DNA of 64,000 nt from Nitrososphaerota archaeon (GTDB taxonomy: Archaea; Thermoproteota; Nitrososphaeria; Nitrososphaerales; Nitrosopumilaceae): the NCBI GenBank assembly GCA_028866895.1, contig JAGWHF010000003.1, positions 1 through 64,000 of the forward strand. Direction: 5' to 3'. Under the pieces are notes generated by a model. The model was given only the letters and a program-made list of their open reading frames with translations. It did no database searches and was not told where the DNA came from. Numbering within the stretch: the first letter of the stretch is position 1; every line of letters starts with the position of its first letter. The translations under genes and the position numbers were made by a program. This document shows, one piece after another, positions 53,512-61,870 of this stretch.

Positions 53512-54477
53512 ATGAGGATCCTGCTTACCCGCCCATTACATGAATTTGCGGTGAGAGAGATGAGAAAAAGACATCTCGTAGAGGTACATGCTGGGAGGAG
53601 CCCGATGTCAAAAAAGCTCCTGATCTCGAGAATCGCGGACAAGGAAGGCCTACTTTGCTACCCATACGACCGGATCGACAAGGAGGTTATCGAGGCAGGT
53701 GCAAATCTCAAGGCGATCTCCACATACAGCGTAGGCTATGACCACATAGACATCAAAGCTGCCTCCCGCAGGGGAATTGTGATTAGTTACACCCCAGAGG
53801 TCCTCACGGACGCAACTGCAGATCACACAATGGCCCTCATGCTGGACCTCTTTCGTCGTGTAAGCGATGGGGACAAGATGATCCGCAGGGGACGCTGGAC
53901 TACAATACTTGGTCCCTACGACTTTCTTGGCACTGACCTCCATGGAAAAACCCTAGGCATATTTGGAATGGGAAGGATAGGCATGGCAGTGGCAAAGAGG
54001 GCCCGCGGGTTTGAGATGAGAATCATTTATCACAACAGAAAGAGGGTGCCTTCCACTCTTGAAAGACGGCTGGATGCAAGATATGTCTCATTGGATGAAC
54101 TTTTTAGGAAAAGCGACGTTGTAAGCATCCATGCCCCGCATTCTGCAGGAACAAATGATATGGTAGGCATGTCGCTCCTCAAAAAAATGAAAAAGGCCTC
54201 CTTTCTAGTCAACACTGCAAGGGGAAGGATTATCAATGAAAATGATCTGGCATCCGCCCTGAAAAGCGGGACAATTGCAGGTGCTGCGCTTGACGTCTTT
54301 CGCGAGGAACCCCTTTCAATCCATAGCCCGCTTATCAAGCTTGAAAACGTCATCCTGACGCCGCACATCGGAAGCGCTACCTCGGAGACTAGAAGAGAAA
54401 TGGCGGAGATCGCCGTGAAAAATTTGTTGCTGTCCCTCTCCGGAAAAAAGCCAATCTATCAGGTCAGAGCTGGATGA
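53512..54477 (+). CDS. D-2-hydroxyacid dehydrogenase (glyoxylate reductase-like)
   Basis: 321 residues of the D-isomer-specific 2-hydroxyacid dehydrogenase family. It has STYSVGYDHIDIKAASRRGI, ATADHTMALMLDLFRRV, the NAD(P)-binding GKTLGIFGMGRIGMAVAKRA, NTARGRIINENDLASALKSG and the catalytic TPHIGSATSETR (His) with an ALDVFREEP Glu. It most resembles archaeal glyoxylate or hydroxypyruvate reductases; phosphoglycerate dehydrogenase is less likely because no ACT domain is present. The end overlaps the convergent small gene by 14 bases. Confidence 0.92.
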   Translation: MRILLTRPLHEFAVREMRKRHLVEVHAGRSPMSKKLLISRIADKEGLLCYPYDRIDKEVIEAGANLKAISTYSVGYDHIDIKAASRRGIVISYTPEVLTDATADHTMALMLDLFRRVSDGDKMIRRGRWTTILGPYDFLGTDLHGKTLGIFGMGRIGMAVAKRARGFEMRIIYHNRKRVPSTLERRLDARYVSLDELFRKSDVVSIHAPHSAGTNDMVGMSLLKKMKKASFLVNTARGRIINENDLASALKSGTIAGAALDVFREEPLSIHSPLIKLENVILTPHIGSATSETRREMAEIAVKNLLLSLSGKKPIYQVRAG

Positions 54478-54730
54478 GGTCGTCAGGATCAGACTTTATG
54501 CAGCTAGTGCCAACAGGCTTGAGCTGTTCAAAGTGGATCGATCCCTGGGGGACACTCCCTTCCCTCTGAAGCAGGCCCAGCCTCTCTCCGAACAGCTTTT
54601 TGTGGCCATCGCATGTGACTCCGACCATGTATTCGCCGTCACTTGATTTTACTGAGATGACAAACTCTGGAGGCAAAATGCAATCGCGGCCATTCTGCCT
54701 TACAGAACATCTTTCCGGAAGCACGATCAT
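54464..54730 (-). CDS. small conserved-looking hypothetical protein (88 aa)
   Basis: Mostly beta: CSVRQNGRDCILPPEFVISV, SSDGEYMVGVTCDGHKKLFG, VPQGSIHFEQLKPVGTSCIK. Four cysteines (two near the N terminus spaced by eight, one in VTC, one at TSC) and a His could bind metal. A TATA-like GCTTAATATG sits about 23 bp upstream of the ATG. It is convergent with the dehydrogenase gene (14-base overlap of ends). No family recognised. Confidence 0.7.
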   Translation of the reverse strand: MIVLPERCSVRQNGRDCILPPEFVISVKSSDGEYMVGVTCDGHKKLFGERLGLLQREGSVPQGSIHFEQLKPVGTSCIKSDPDDLIQL

Positions 54731-54804
54731 TCTCGTGAATCCTAAACATATTAAGCTTGATTCCTAGTGACAGGCTTTTGCTGAAAATTATGTTGCAGTC
54801 AAGC

Positions 54805-55992
54805 CTATACCTTCCAGTCTGTCAGCCTCAAATTCCGCAGTATGACTACCCTGACAAGGCCATAGGCAAACATTAGAAGTGTCATAGGCGAGTACGCAAA
54901 ATAGTAGACGGCAAACTCCCAAATATTGAACCTCCTGCCAGTATAGCGGCAGGCTGCATAGGTCAAGAGGAGTGAGACAGCAAATCCAACCCCGTAAGAT
55001 AAAAAGTCCCTCACAATAGACATGATAGAGAACAGGAGGAATACCGCGGGACCGCTCTGTGGTGCCTTGAATGGAAGCAGTAACAGCATTAGGACGGTAA
55101 CCTTTTCAGCAATCGAGCCTGGAAGGATAAGGTTTATGATACCGAGAACTGCCGTGGGGAAGAGGATGAGGAATGACGGTATGGTAATTGACATCATGTT
55201 CTTCAATGTTCCCGTTACAATCGACCTGTAGTTCCTTGAAAACCACTCTGCGCCGCCCGTAGACCACCGCTTTCTCTGGGAAATCCATGACCTGAGGTCC
55301 GTCGGCACCGCCGTATAGATCTTGACCCCATCCAGGTGGCTGTATGACTTTCTTTTCTCAAACGCCCTCCAGCCAAGATCTAGATCCTCCGTGATGAAAT
55401 TCCGAAAGCCCCCTATCTCAAAGAAAGCCTCCCTCCTGATGGCAAATGCGGCCCCGCCTATGATCGGTTTTCGTGCGGAATACCGCGAGTAAAGCATGTT
55501 GGTCAGATTGGCATTTGCAAACTCGATTCCCACAAGCTTGGCTATGAAGGAATTTCCCAGGGCGTCTAGCTGGAACTCCACGATGTCCCTTCCCCTCATC
55601 CCAGCAACCACCTGCATGAGCACAGAATTTGACGTTATGACATTGTCAGAGTCCAGGAAGAGCAGAATTTGGCCCGACGAGATGTGAACTGTCGAGTTCA
55701 ACGCGCCAACCTTCCCCTTCCTCTTCATGTTTATGATAAAATTCACATCCTTTTCAAACCGCTTGACAAGTTTCATTGTATATTCAGTGGGTTCGTCCAC
55801 CACTACCAGTATCTCCTTCGTCGCATAACTGTCACGGATTAGATGGCTGAGAAGCCCCTCAAGGCATGCCGACTCCCTAAAGACAGGCATTATTATGCTG
55901 ATCTTCTCCGAGTCTGCCAATGCCTGCCCATTTTTCTGCTGGCGCTCTGAGGTACCTATCAAGCAACCTCGCCCCCCTGGTTGCCCCGCCAT
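54805..55992 (-). CDS. membrane family-2 glycosyltransferase
   Basis: About 395 residues. A GT2 domain (SIIMPVFRESACLEGLLSHL, LLFLDSDNVITSN as the DxD region, FITEDLDLGWRAFE, and QRKRWSTGGAEWF as the acceptor-binding QxxRW) is followed by about five transmembrane helices. It is a processive-type synthase but lacks the first transmembrane helix common in the larger gene at 28738. The first about 25 residues (MAGQPGGRGCLIGTSERQQK) look weak; the true start may be later (around SEKISIIMP). It probably makes a cell-surface polysaccharide or glycolipid. Confidence 0.85.
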   Translation of the reverse strand: MAGQPGGRGCLIGTSERQQKNGQALADSEKISIIMPVFRESACLEGLLSHLIRDSYATKEILVVVDEPTEYTMKLVKRFEKDVNFIINMKRKGKVGALNSTVHISSGQILLFLDSDNVITSNSVLMQVVAGMRGRDIVEFQLDALGNSFIAKLVGIEFANANLTNMLYSRYSARKPIIGGAAFAIRREAFFEIGGFRNFITEDLDLGWRAFEKRKSYSHLDGVKIYTAVPTDLRSWISQRKRWSTGGAEWFSRNYRSIVTGTLKNMMSITIPSFLILFPTAVLGIINLILPGSIAEKVTVLMLLLLPFKAPQSGPAVFLLFSIMSIVRDFLSYGVGFAVSLLLTYAACRYTGRRFNIWEFAVYYFAYSPMTLLMFAYGLVRVVILRNLRLTDWKV

Positions 55993-56063
55993 CCTTCCTT
56001 CCCTTCCATAACGCCGAACCGTCCATTCTCTTCGCCTTTAGGGATCCCCTTCATCACTGTATG

Positions 56064-56303
56064 TTATTCAGAATCACGTATTTGTGTTTTGTAGAAAAAA
56101 GATTTTTGAATCCTTTGTTTAAAAAATGATGCCGGCGGGGACCATTTCAAGCTCCCGCATGTACCTTCCTGCACTAGTATTAGGCAGTCCCGTATTTTGA
56201 GCACTCGATCTGAAATCAAGTCGTCCAGCTTAAGGCCTCGGATTTCGGCAACAACAGGGTGCCGGCGTTCAGGCATTGCCCTCAAACTGCTAGAATGTGT
56301 CAC
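56064..56303 (-). CDS. possible small protein (79 aa), uncertain
   Basis: A GTG-initiated frame with a protein-like centre (VAEIRGLKLDDLISDRVLKI, RDCLILVQEGTCGSLKWSPP) and a TATA-like GTTTACTC about 28 bp upstream. The C-terminal 20 residues (KQRIQKSFFYKTQIRDSE) are low quality. It sits on the border between the GC-rich core and the AT-rich right end. It could be a real small gene or chance. Confidence 0.3.
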   Translation of the reverse strand: MTHSSSLRAMPERRHPVVAEIRGLKLDDLISDRVLKIRDCLILVQEGTCGSLKWSPPASFFKQRIQKSFFYKTQIRDSE

Positions 56304-57004
56304 CTGCAGTACAAAGAAATTTTCGAGTAAACTTTTAGGCTCTAACAGTATTTCAGTACTTGGTCAAGGAATCCCATGTTTCCCGGCTTTCAGCTACCAG
56401 CCGGTAACAATCTAATTTAAGTTTCAACAGGCAGGCTTGGCTAGGGATCCAAATTCCTACCCTATAACGCTCCTTAGATCAAATCGAGTCCCTGATGTAC
56501 GTTAGGCTCTGCCATCTCGGAGAAATTTCTGATAAATCTGCTAGTATTTCAGACCTTTGAGCCCATACCAGTCGGTTCTGACTTGATTGGGATTAGTTAC
56601 TTATCTTCCTCGTGGTTGCCGTCATTGTTACCATGGACCCTCAAACCCACCATGATCATGGGATGAGGGGTTAGGTGAAAGTTACAGAGTCGAGATTTTT
56701 ATCATAGGCGCCGGGAGGGCGTATAAGCATTTTGGTAACGCACTATGAACAAAATTTACTCTTTATCAAGGGTTACTGTTCGCTAAAAAAGTCTTGTCGC
56801 CATATGCTGGTAACTAGTCATATGGTGTAGACATGCAAAGCGTGTCAGGTCACAGTGAAAAACATGATTGTAAGCTTATTGGAGTAGCTGAAAACTCCTT
56901 TAATTTTTTTATTTTTGTAATTTCAAGTTTGAGTCCCTTGATGGGTTTTGTGTAATTGGTTTAATTCCCTTTTATTTTGGTTCGAACGGAAAGATAGTCC
57001 CCGA
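56304..57004. other. gene-free transition between core and AT-rich right end
   Basis: About 700 bases with no convincing gene on either strand. Base composition falls from GC-rich to AT-rich across about 56.3-57 kb. A GGTTCGAAC at about 56981 looks like a tRNA T loop, but no clover leaf can be built around it. Several short palindromes (for example CATGATCATG near 56650) are present. It may be a boundary of inserted DNA, but no direct repeats, integrase or attachment site was recognised. Confidence 0.4.
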
Positions 57005-57538
57005 CTAGGACGCATTTTTCGGTTCCACCTGCACTTTAACCAGATAAATTGCTGACCCATAAGGGCAAATATTTGAGTTACAAGCCGCTACGGCAGTGGT
57101 ATAGTTCTCATCGAACCAATGTATTGCATAACGAAGTGAGGGACTAGTTCCCAAAGAATTATTCAGATATTTTGCTGGTACATACCATTGTGACGGGGGC
57201 CAGCATAATTTTGCATTTATGATCTGGCCATTTTTTAAAATAACTTGAAAATCTTTTAATTCGGTTTGATTTTGATACGGAAGACTTTGACATTCATCAA
57301 CTCCGCTACTATTACCTTCATACATAAATGTAACACCATCAAAACTTGTTCTTTTACTAATATTAGGTTGAAAATTTGCGACATCATATTGTTGTTCCCC
57401 CCTTGAGAAAAAGGAGAAATTGAGTGAAGAGGAAACTGGCGTTTCATTTATCTGAATTTCGTTCTCTACTAAAAAAAACAGAATAATAACTATCAGCGAA
57501 GTTGTAGACAAACTTACATAAATTAACTTTTTCTTCAT
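57005..57538 (-). CDS. small membrane-anchored extracellular protein (cassette partner 1)
   Basis: 177 residues: one N-terminal transmembrane helix (LIYVSLSTTSLIVIILFFLV) and then a beta-rich extracellular part with many N-x-S/T sites (NFSF, NISK, NSSG, NQTE, NNSL, NYTT) and four cysteines that could form disulfides (VDECQS, KLCWPP, AACNSNICP). AT-rich like its neighbours. It follows a larger secreted protein gene, 48 bases away with a hairpin between. The same arrangement (large secreted protein, then small anchored one) is repeated at 58803-60394. No family recognised. Confidence 0.68.
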   Translation of the reverse strand: MKKKLIYVSLSTTSLIVIILFFLVENEIQINETPVSSSLNFSFFSRGEQQYDVANFQPNISKRTSFDGVTFMYEGNSSGVDECQSLPYQNQTELKDFQVILKNGQIINAKLCWPPSQWYVPAKYLNNSLGTSPSLRYAIHWFDENYTTAVAACNSNICPYGSAIYLVKVQVEPKNAS

Positions 57539-57560
57539 CAGTCTAATAATAAAAAAGAAA

Positions 57561-57588
57561 TAGAAAAAGTTTGATTTTATTCAAACTT
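57561..57588 (-). terminator. hairpin plus T-run after the secreted-protein gene
   Basis: On the minus strand, perfect 8-base arms AAGTTTGA and TCAAACTT around a six-base loop (57567-57588) are followed by TTTTTC. The hairpin starts at the stop codon of the upstream gene (57587). This looks like a partial terminator or an mRNA-end stabiliser between the two genes of the cassette. Confidence 0.45.
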
Positions 57589-58639
57589 AGTATTTCATTC
57601 CATCTTGACAGGGATTTGTACTGGAGCTTAGGGTTACTACACTGTGAGCTTGGTCAGGATCAAAGACCCAACCATTACACGTTGTAATAAGATTGCTGTT
57701 AGAAGTTGCTTGGAATTTCATTGTGTAGGTTGAAGTTGTACCCCATTGCCACTTTGTTGTACCTGTTGATGTTTCTTCCATCATGGTACCGGTATCATAG
57801 GCAGCGCTTAGACCGGTTGTTCCTAACGCAAAATTGTTTCCGCTATTTGAGACAGTATAACAACCTCCTGTGGAGGGAGTCTGGCTAACATCTGTCACGC
57901 ATAGTTGGTAATTTCCGCTACCGTTTGCATATCCATCTTCATATATTACATCACCGGCAGCAGATGTAAAACTGGTTGATTGTGGATACCCCGTGATATG
58001 GCTACCGTTACTAGTATCAAGCTGGTCAATATTGTAATACCAAGCAGCGCCAGTTCCAGTGCAAGTTCCACTGTTATCATACAAGTCACTAATTTGCATC
58101 CATCTACTCTTGCCGGCATTTAGTCCATTGAGTGTTTGTAATAAATCAAGATTAGAAGGGGTTGCTTGTATAGAAGTAAATTTTTGTTGTAAATGATATG
58201 CTGTTGTATACGTGGTACCGCTGTCAGTAAAACTTGTTGGTTCACCTTGCTGTTGTAGGATTGCGTTGCAGCTAACTTGTAGTGGACCCATATTGGTTCT
58301 TGTAGGAGCTGTTATTCCAGCCATCCTAGGATTGTAATAAGGACTTTTTGTTGGATCCCCTACATACAAGATATCGACTTTATCGCCATTGTACTTGACA
58401 ATTCCTATCCAACCAGGATGATTCTGAAGTTGTGTATCAATCTGTTGTGATGCGGTACTTAGACTTGCCGCTGTAGCAGATGATAGCCCCTCAGGTACAT
58501 GGCTGAATGGTTGAGAGGTAGCTTGTGCACCTATAGGTAACAAAGTCATTGGTGATAACATTATCAGTCCAATTATTAATCCTCCTATGACTGTTGTTGT
58601 GGCTTTTGTCTTTTTAATTTTGTCATTACTATTTGTCAT
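57587..58639 (-). CDS. large secreted protein of the palindrome-controlled cassette (copy 1)
   Basis: 350 residues with an N-terminal signal sequence (TTTVIGGLIIGLIMLSPMTL then GAQA), a Ser/Thr/Asn/Gly-rich mature part and several cysteines (SCNAIL, GTCTGTG, YQLCV, GGCYTV, TTCNGW, NPCQDG). The N-terminal sequence (MTNSNDKIKKTKATTT) and overall character match the product at 59255-60394 (MTNANDKNGMTKKTTA), so the two are paralogues. Composition is consistent with a beta-rich extracellular domain. I do not recognise the family. It is controlled by the 59-bp palindromic promoter (58665-58723). Confidence 0.75.
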   Translation of the reverse strand: MTNSNDKIKKTKATTTVIGGLIIGLIMLSPMTLLPIGAQATSQPFSHVPEGLSSATAASLSTASQQIDTQLQNHPGWIGIVKYNGDKVDILYVGDPTKSPYYNPRMAGITAPTRTNMGPLQVSCNAILQQQGEPTSFTDSGTTYTTAYHLQQKFTSIQATPSNLDLLQTLNGLNAGKSRWMQISDLYDNSGTCTGTGAAWYYNIDQLDTSNGSHITGYPQSTSFTSAAGDVIYEDGYANGSGNYQLCVTDVSQTPSTGGCYTVSNSGNNFALGTTGLSAAYDTGTMMEETSTGTTKWQWGTTSTYTMKFQATSNSNLITTCNGWVFDPDQAHSVVTLSSSTNPCQDGMKY

Positions 58640-58664
58640 TGCTAATCACAATTCAGTTTTACGT

Positions 58665-58726
58665 AATAAGCAAGAAGGACATTTTTGTCCTAAAAAAGGA
58701 CAAATCTGTCCACAAAGTATAAAACT
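58665..58726 (-). promoter_or_regulatory. dual-palindrome promoter (copy 1)
   Basis: Read on the minus strand: a TATA element (TTTATACT, 58717-58724), then GGACAAATCTGTCC (58698-58711, five-base arms), then AGGACATTTTTGTCCT (58676-58691, six-base arms), then the ATG at 58639. The second palindrome straddles or follows the predicted start of transcription, the first lies between it and the TATA box. Positions 58665-58723 differ at only two of 59 bases from 60421-60479. The placement suggests a double operator; alternatively the second palindrome folds as an mRNA hairpin. Confidence 0.75.
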
Positions 58727-58802
58727 ACATCATGCTGAAACTAGAGAATTTGTAAACCCGACCTCATAATGCTTATGTTTTAAATCAATGACCATATTGT
58801 TA

Positions 58803-59222
58803 CTAATTGCTGAGGGTAGCTGTTTCTGTCGGTTTTTCGCATCCAAATGAAACCTTATAATGTTCTGTAACATCACTAACACGAAAATTAGATAAAAATT
58901 TTGGATTCACTGTATCATAATGAGCTAGAACAACATTCTTGTTTGTAGAATTATAAATTATCGTACAATTATTGAAAATAGTATTACCTACATTTCCCAC
59001 AACTATATGCAATGTACTATTTTCTCCCATTATCGAATAAATTCCCAAGTTATGTCCCTGCTTTACATGAGATTCAAGAAATGGCATGTCCATGCTAGAC
59101 TCACCTGGAGGTAAGCGTGTATTTATTACTACGACTTTATTGTTTTGCATTTGAAAATAGAGAACAACAAATATACTGATCGATACCGCAATTACTAGAA
59201 CTATAACAATTAAAATATTCAT
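58803..59222 (-). CDS. small membrane-anchored extracellular protein (cassette partner 2)
   Basis: 139 residues: an N-terminal transmembrane helix (ILIVIVLVIAVSISIFVVLY) and a beta-rich outer domain with N-x-S/T sites (NSTLHI, NCTI, NSTNK) and two cysteines. It follows the large secreted gene at 59255-60394 by 32 bases and is cotranscribed with it. It occupies the same position as the 57005-57538 gene in the other cassette, although little sequence identity is visible. Confidence 0.68.
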   Translation of the reverse strand: MNILIVIVLVIAVSISIFVVLYFQMQNNKVVVINTRLPPGESSMDMPFLESHVKQGHNLGIYSIMGENSTLHIVVGNVGNTIFNNCTIIYNSTNKNVVLAHYDTVNPKFLSNFRVSDVTEHYKVSFGCEKPTETATLSN

Positions 59223-59254
59223 ATTTTTTTGAAATAATCAAAAAAATAAAAAGG

Positions 59255-60394
59255 TTAGCAGTGATAGTTTGCCATATTTTGCAAGTCCCATACTGCAGTA
59301 TTGCCACTTGACAGGTCAGTGCCGCTCTCTATCACTTGCCCAGTGTATGGGTATGTGTACGGATTGCCAGAACAGTCAATATCTTCTTGTGTGTCAGCAC
59401 CCCAGTTGTACCAGTTACCACTCGAGTGATCACGGTAGAGGGCAGTTGCATTTACACTGGATTGAAACTGACTATACCAACTAGTATTAGTATTCTGGTT
59501 TTCAAAAAATATCGATGTATTTACATCATCTGTTTTCATTGTAGTATACGTTGGACTAACACCACTGGTATGCGTGAATTTTTGGTTATTGGAAATGTCG
59601 TCTCCATAGATTACCCAATAGCCGCTTGTGTTTACATATATCTCAAATTTCCAAGTATCCGTGCTACCATAAGTCACATTAGGTACCTGAGCAACACAAC
59701 TCTGGTCAGTATCGGTCCATGTCGGTCCATCAGTTGTTTGAGCAAAGGCGAATCCTGTTTGTGCAAAGTAGCTGCTGGTATCATACGCGGGACTGCACCC
59801 ATTACTATCCACCGCATTTGCTTCTAAGGCATTCACAAGAAAGAAGGTAACAGAATTCGTTCCTGAACTTGAAAATGATGGCATGATTGAATCCATGAAC
59901 ATGCCATCAATGGTTGCAGTTCCAGAATAATAGTCAGTTGCAAATGATGATCCAGCCCCCACATTATCTAATTTTACAGGGGTTTTAAAGATTGGATATT
60001 TTTGTACTTTCGTAACTGAGTTATTTGCGAGATCTGCAGTTACTGTAATCTGTGTTTTGTTGTTCACATTGATGTGAATTTCAGGATACCATGTGTTTCC
60101 TATCCCTACGAAATCTTGAGACATGAACTTATACTTGCCTCCATTAATGATTTTTTGTACGCCGATATTATGTATGGCAAGATTCTCAAGTTTTTGTAGA
60201 TTTGTTTTTGATAAGTTACTTGGAAGATCTGTTGGTACTTCTGGTTGTGAAGAAGAAATACTTTTGATTTCGGATTGTGCGTTTACGTCCGGTACTAGCG
60301 TAATCATCGGAAGCAGCATCATTCCAACTATTAATGCCGCAGATATTGCTGTTGTTTTTTTGGTCATACCGTTTTTGTCGTTAGCATTTGTCAT
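59255..60394 (-). CDS. large secreted protein of the palindrome-controlled cassette (copy 2)
   Basis: 379 residues: a signal peptide (ISAALIVGMMLLPMITLVPD then VNAQ), a segment (about 60-145: LSKTNLQKLENLAIHNIGVQ, YPEIHINVNNKTQITVTADL) that looks like a small PepSY-type fold, and a Cys/Ser/Thr-rich beta domain (about 150-379, SFSSSGTNSVTFFLVNAL, SNGCSPAYDTSSYFAQ). It is paralogous to the product at 57587-58639 and to the partial gene at 63155. Extracellular, unknown function. Controlled by the second copy of the dual-palindrome promoter. Confidence 0.78.
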   Translation of the reverse strand: MTNANDKNGMTKKTTAISAALIVGMMLLPMITLVPDVNAQSEIKSISSSQPEVPTDLPSNLSKTNLQKLENLAIHNIGVQKIINGGKYKFMSQDFVGIGNTWYPEIHINVNNKTQITVTADLANNSVTKVQKYPIFKTPVKLDNVGAGSSFATDYYSGTATIDGMFMDSIMPSFSSSGTNSVTFFLVNALEANAVDSNGCSPAYDTSSYFAQTGFAFAQTTDGPTWTDTDQSCVAQVPNVTYGSTDTWKFEIYVNTSGYWVIYGDDISNNQKFTHTSGVSPTYTTMKTDDVNTSIFFENQNTNTSWYSQFQSSVNATALYRDHSSGNWYNWGADTQEDIDCSGNPYTYPYTGQVIESGTDLSSGNTAVWDLQNMANYHC

Positions 60395-60420
60395 TATTTT
60401 TTCAGATTCAATTTTTCACT

Positions 60421-60480
60421 AATAAACAAGAAGGACATTTTTGTCCTAAAAAAGGACAGATCTGTCCACAAAGTATAAAT
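60421..60480 (-). promoter_or_regulatory. dual-palindrome promoter (copy 2)
   Basis: The second copy of the block at 58665. Minus-strand order is TATA (TTTATACT, 60473-60480), then GGACAGATCTGTCC (60454-60467, a perfect 14-base palindrome), then AGGACATTTTTGTCCT (60432-60447), then 38 bases to the ATG at 60394. The upstream membrane-tethered regulator gene ends at 60481, right next to the TATA box, so the promoter is separate from that gene. Confidence 0.78.
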
Positions 60481-61020
60481 TCATACAGATAACGAAACTA
60501 GAGGTTTTGCAAACTCTCTACCCGCTTCAGTCAGCATCACATTGATTTTGTTATCCATGACAACATACTCAACAAGTCCCTTTTGTTCTAACCAGTCCAG
60601 ATGCATTGAGAGTCTAACATGATTTAGATTTGCTTTTCGTAATAATATTGTCTTTATGACAGCATTATTTTCTATTAAGACATTCAAAATGCGTGACAGA
60701 ATCTTCATGCTAGGATCAAAGACAGTTGCTATTTTTGTTTTCAGAACTTTTTCTCTTTCATTTAGGATGCGGTTGCTACCCATAAAGACAAAAGAATCCA
60801 AATTTGGAAAGAGATGTTCTGTTGCAAAATCGTGATAGGTTAATCTCTGTCTTGCGTGATAAATACCAAACTGGATATTAGCTGGAATATGATACACTAC
60901 AGGTATTGCAGCAAGTGATAAAATGATGATCACTATCTTCATCAAGTTTGATATATCGTTCATAGTTTTGTTTGGCATCGATGTACCGTTCATCCGTGTT
61001 GCTTGCAATTGATTGCTCAT
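60481..61020 (-). CDS. membrane-tethered winged-helix regulator
   Basis: 179 residues: an N-terminal transmembrane helix (about 26-45, LMKIVIIILSLAAIPVVYHI), a short linker and a C-terminal winged helix (about 105-175: ILSRILNVLIENNAVIKTIL, HVRLSMHLDWLEQKGLVEYV, DNKINVMLTEAGREFAKPL). This layout suggests a one-component regulator that reads an outside or membrane signal. It lies directly upstream of the palindrome-controlled cassette and is the prime candidate to bind those palindromes (inference). No family name is offered beyond HTH. Confidence 0.7.
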   Translation of the reverse strand: MSNQLQATRMNGTSMPNKTMNDISNLMKIVIIILSLAAIPVVYHIPANIQFGIYHARQRLTYHDFATEHLFPNLDSFVFMGSNRILNEREKVLKTKIATVFDPSMKILSRILNVLIENNAVIKTILLRKANLNHVRLSMHLDWLEQKGLVEYVVMDNKINVMLTEAGREFAKPLVSLSV

Positions 61021-61057
61021 GATACCAAATCATCCTATGACATTGCAGTATTCACCA

Positions 61058-61068
61058 GTAACAGTTAC
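61058..61068. promoter_or_regulatory. small palindrome upstream of two divergent regulator genes
   Basis: GTAACAGTTAC (five-base arms, one-base spacer) in the gap between the membrane-tethered regulator and the RHH gene. A related half-site (TACTGTTAC) recurs at about 61098-61106. It may be an operator for one of the neighbouring regulators; this is a pattern only. Confidence 0.3.
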
Positions 61069-61164
61069 TCGAATAAAAGAATTGCGTAGATTTGCAACTA
61101 CTGTTACTTTTTTCCAGCTTGATGCTAGCAACAATTTATCAGCATCGCATCATAGAAAAAGATT

Positions 61165-61509
61165 GTGCCGCAACAGGGCTTCAAGACTTTAACCATACAT
61201 CAAGACGTTGCAAACAAGCTCCTCAAGATTGCAAAGGAGTACAAGAATATCGATTATTCCATAGGAATATCAGAGTGCGTCCAGCTGCTGCTTGACCTGC
61301 GTGACAGGGCACTGGAGCATGGAATCAGGTTTCAGCCTCTTACATATAACAACGATCATGTCATAATAATGGATTACAAGCTGAAAAAACCTGTAAAGAT
61401 ATACTATAAGAAAGGTAAGGTAGAATGTTCGCTTCACAAAAACGATGAATGTTCACATGTAGGATTTGCATATTCGTTGAAAACAGTACAAGGAATCATT
61501 GCACTTTAA
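61165..61509 (+). CDS. ribbon-helix-helix protein with a C-terminal Cys/His knuckle
   Basis: 114 residues. The N-terminal RHH (MPQQGFKTLTIHQDVANKLL, then YSIGISECVQLLLDLRDRAL) is followed by a domain ending KVECSLHKNDECSHVGFAYS, a C-x2-H-x4-C-x-H group that could bind zinc. The start is GTG (61165), 29 bp after a TATA-like CAATTTATCAG, giving a leaderless mRNA. The N-terminal strand (MPQQGFKTLT) resembles the smaller RHH-like proteins at 193 and 61554. It may regulate the local genes. Confidence 0.7.
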   Translation: MPQQGFKTLTIHQDVANKLLKIAKEYKNIDYSIGISECVQLLLDLRDRALEHGIRFQPLTYNNDHVIIMDYKLKKPVKIYYKKGKVECSLHKNDECSHVGFAYSLKTVQGIIAL

Positions 61510-61553
61510 ATTTATACATATTAATCGATAGAGTGAAATTCTAACTATTTTAT

Positions 61554-61718
61554 ATGAAATCATTGCCAAGTGGAGAATATAGCACACTTACGATACGAAA
61601 CGAAACCTATGATAGAATAATTGTGGCAATACACAAGGCAAAGAAGAAGAACCGTAGGATGTATACAAGCGAGTTTGTAGAGATGCTGCTTGACCTGTAC
61701 GAAAAGAGATCAGGCTAG
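61554..61718 (+). CDS. small ribbon-helix-helix-like protein (54 aa)
   Basis: A short protein starting MKSLPSGEYSTLTIRNETYD, then RIIVAIHKAKKKNRRMYTSE and FVEMLLDLYEKRSG, matching the strand-helix-helix of RHH DNA-binding proteins. The start is ATG 61554, with a TATA (CATATTAATCG) about 27 bp upstream. It is an independent gene between the larger RHH gene and TBP. Function: a likely DNA-binding dimer; target unknown. Confidence 0.65.
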   Translation: MKSLPSGEYSTLTIRNETYDRIIVAIHKAKKKNRRMYTSEFVEMLLDLYEKRSG

Positions 61719-61870
61719 GATAATTTTTTACAAAATTAAATTTAGTTGTATGTAACAAAATATCATTACACATATTTTATTCTAGAAATATCACATAGAA
61801 AATTTTTCCGTATCATGGTATCAAAAATTGCTGCAACTATATATTATGGAGATATCAAACCGTACAGGAC

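Noticed and set aside
56975-57000. GGTTCGAAC resembling a tRNA T loop at the edge of the AT-rich block
   Set aside because: No acceptor, D or anticodon stem can be drawn around it, so it is not a tRNA or clear tRNA-derived attachment site.
61092-61295. Alternative plus-strand frame overlapping the RHH gene at 61165
   Set aside because: Its translation is Ser/Ala-rich noise, while the GTG-start RHH frame has a promoter and a fold.
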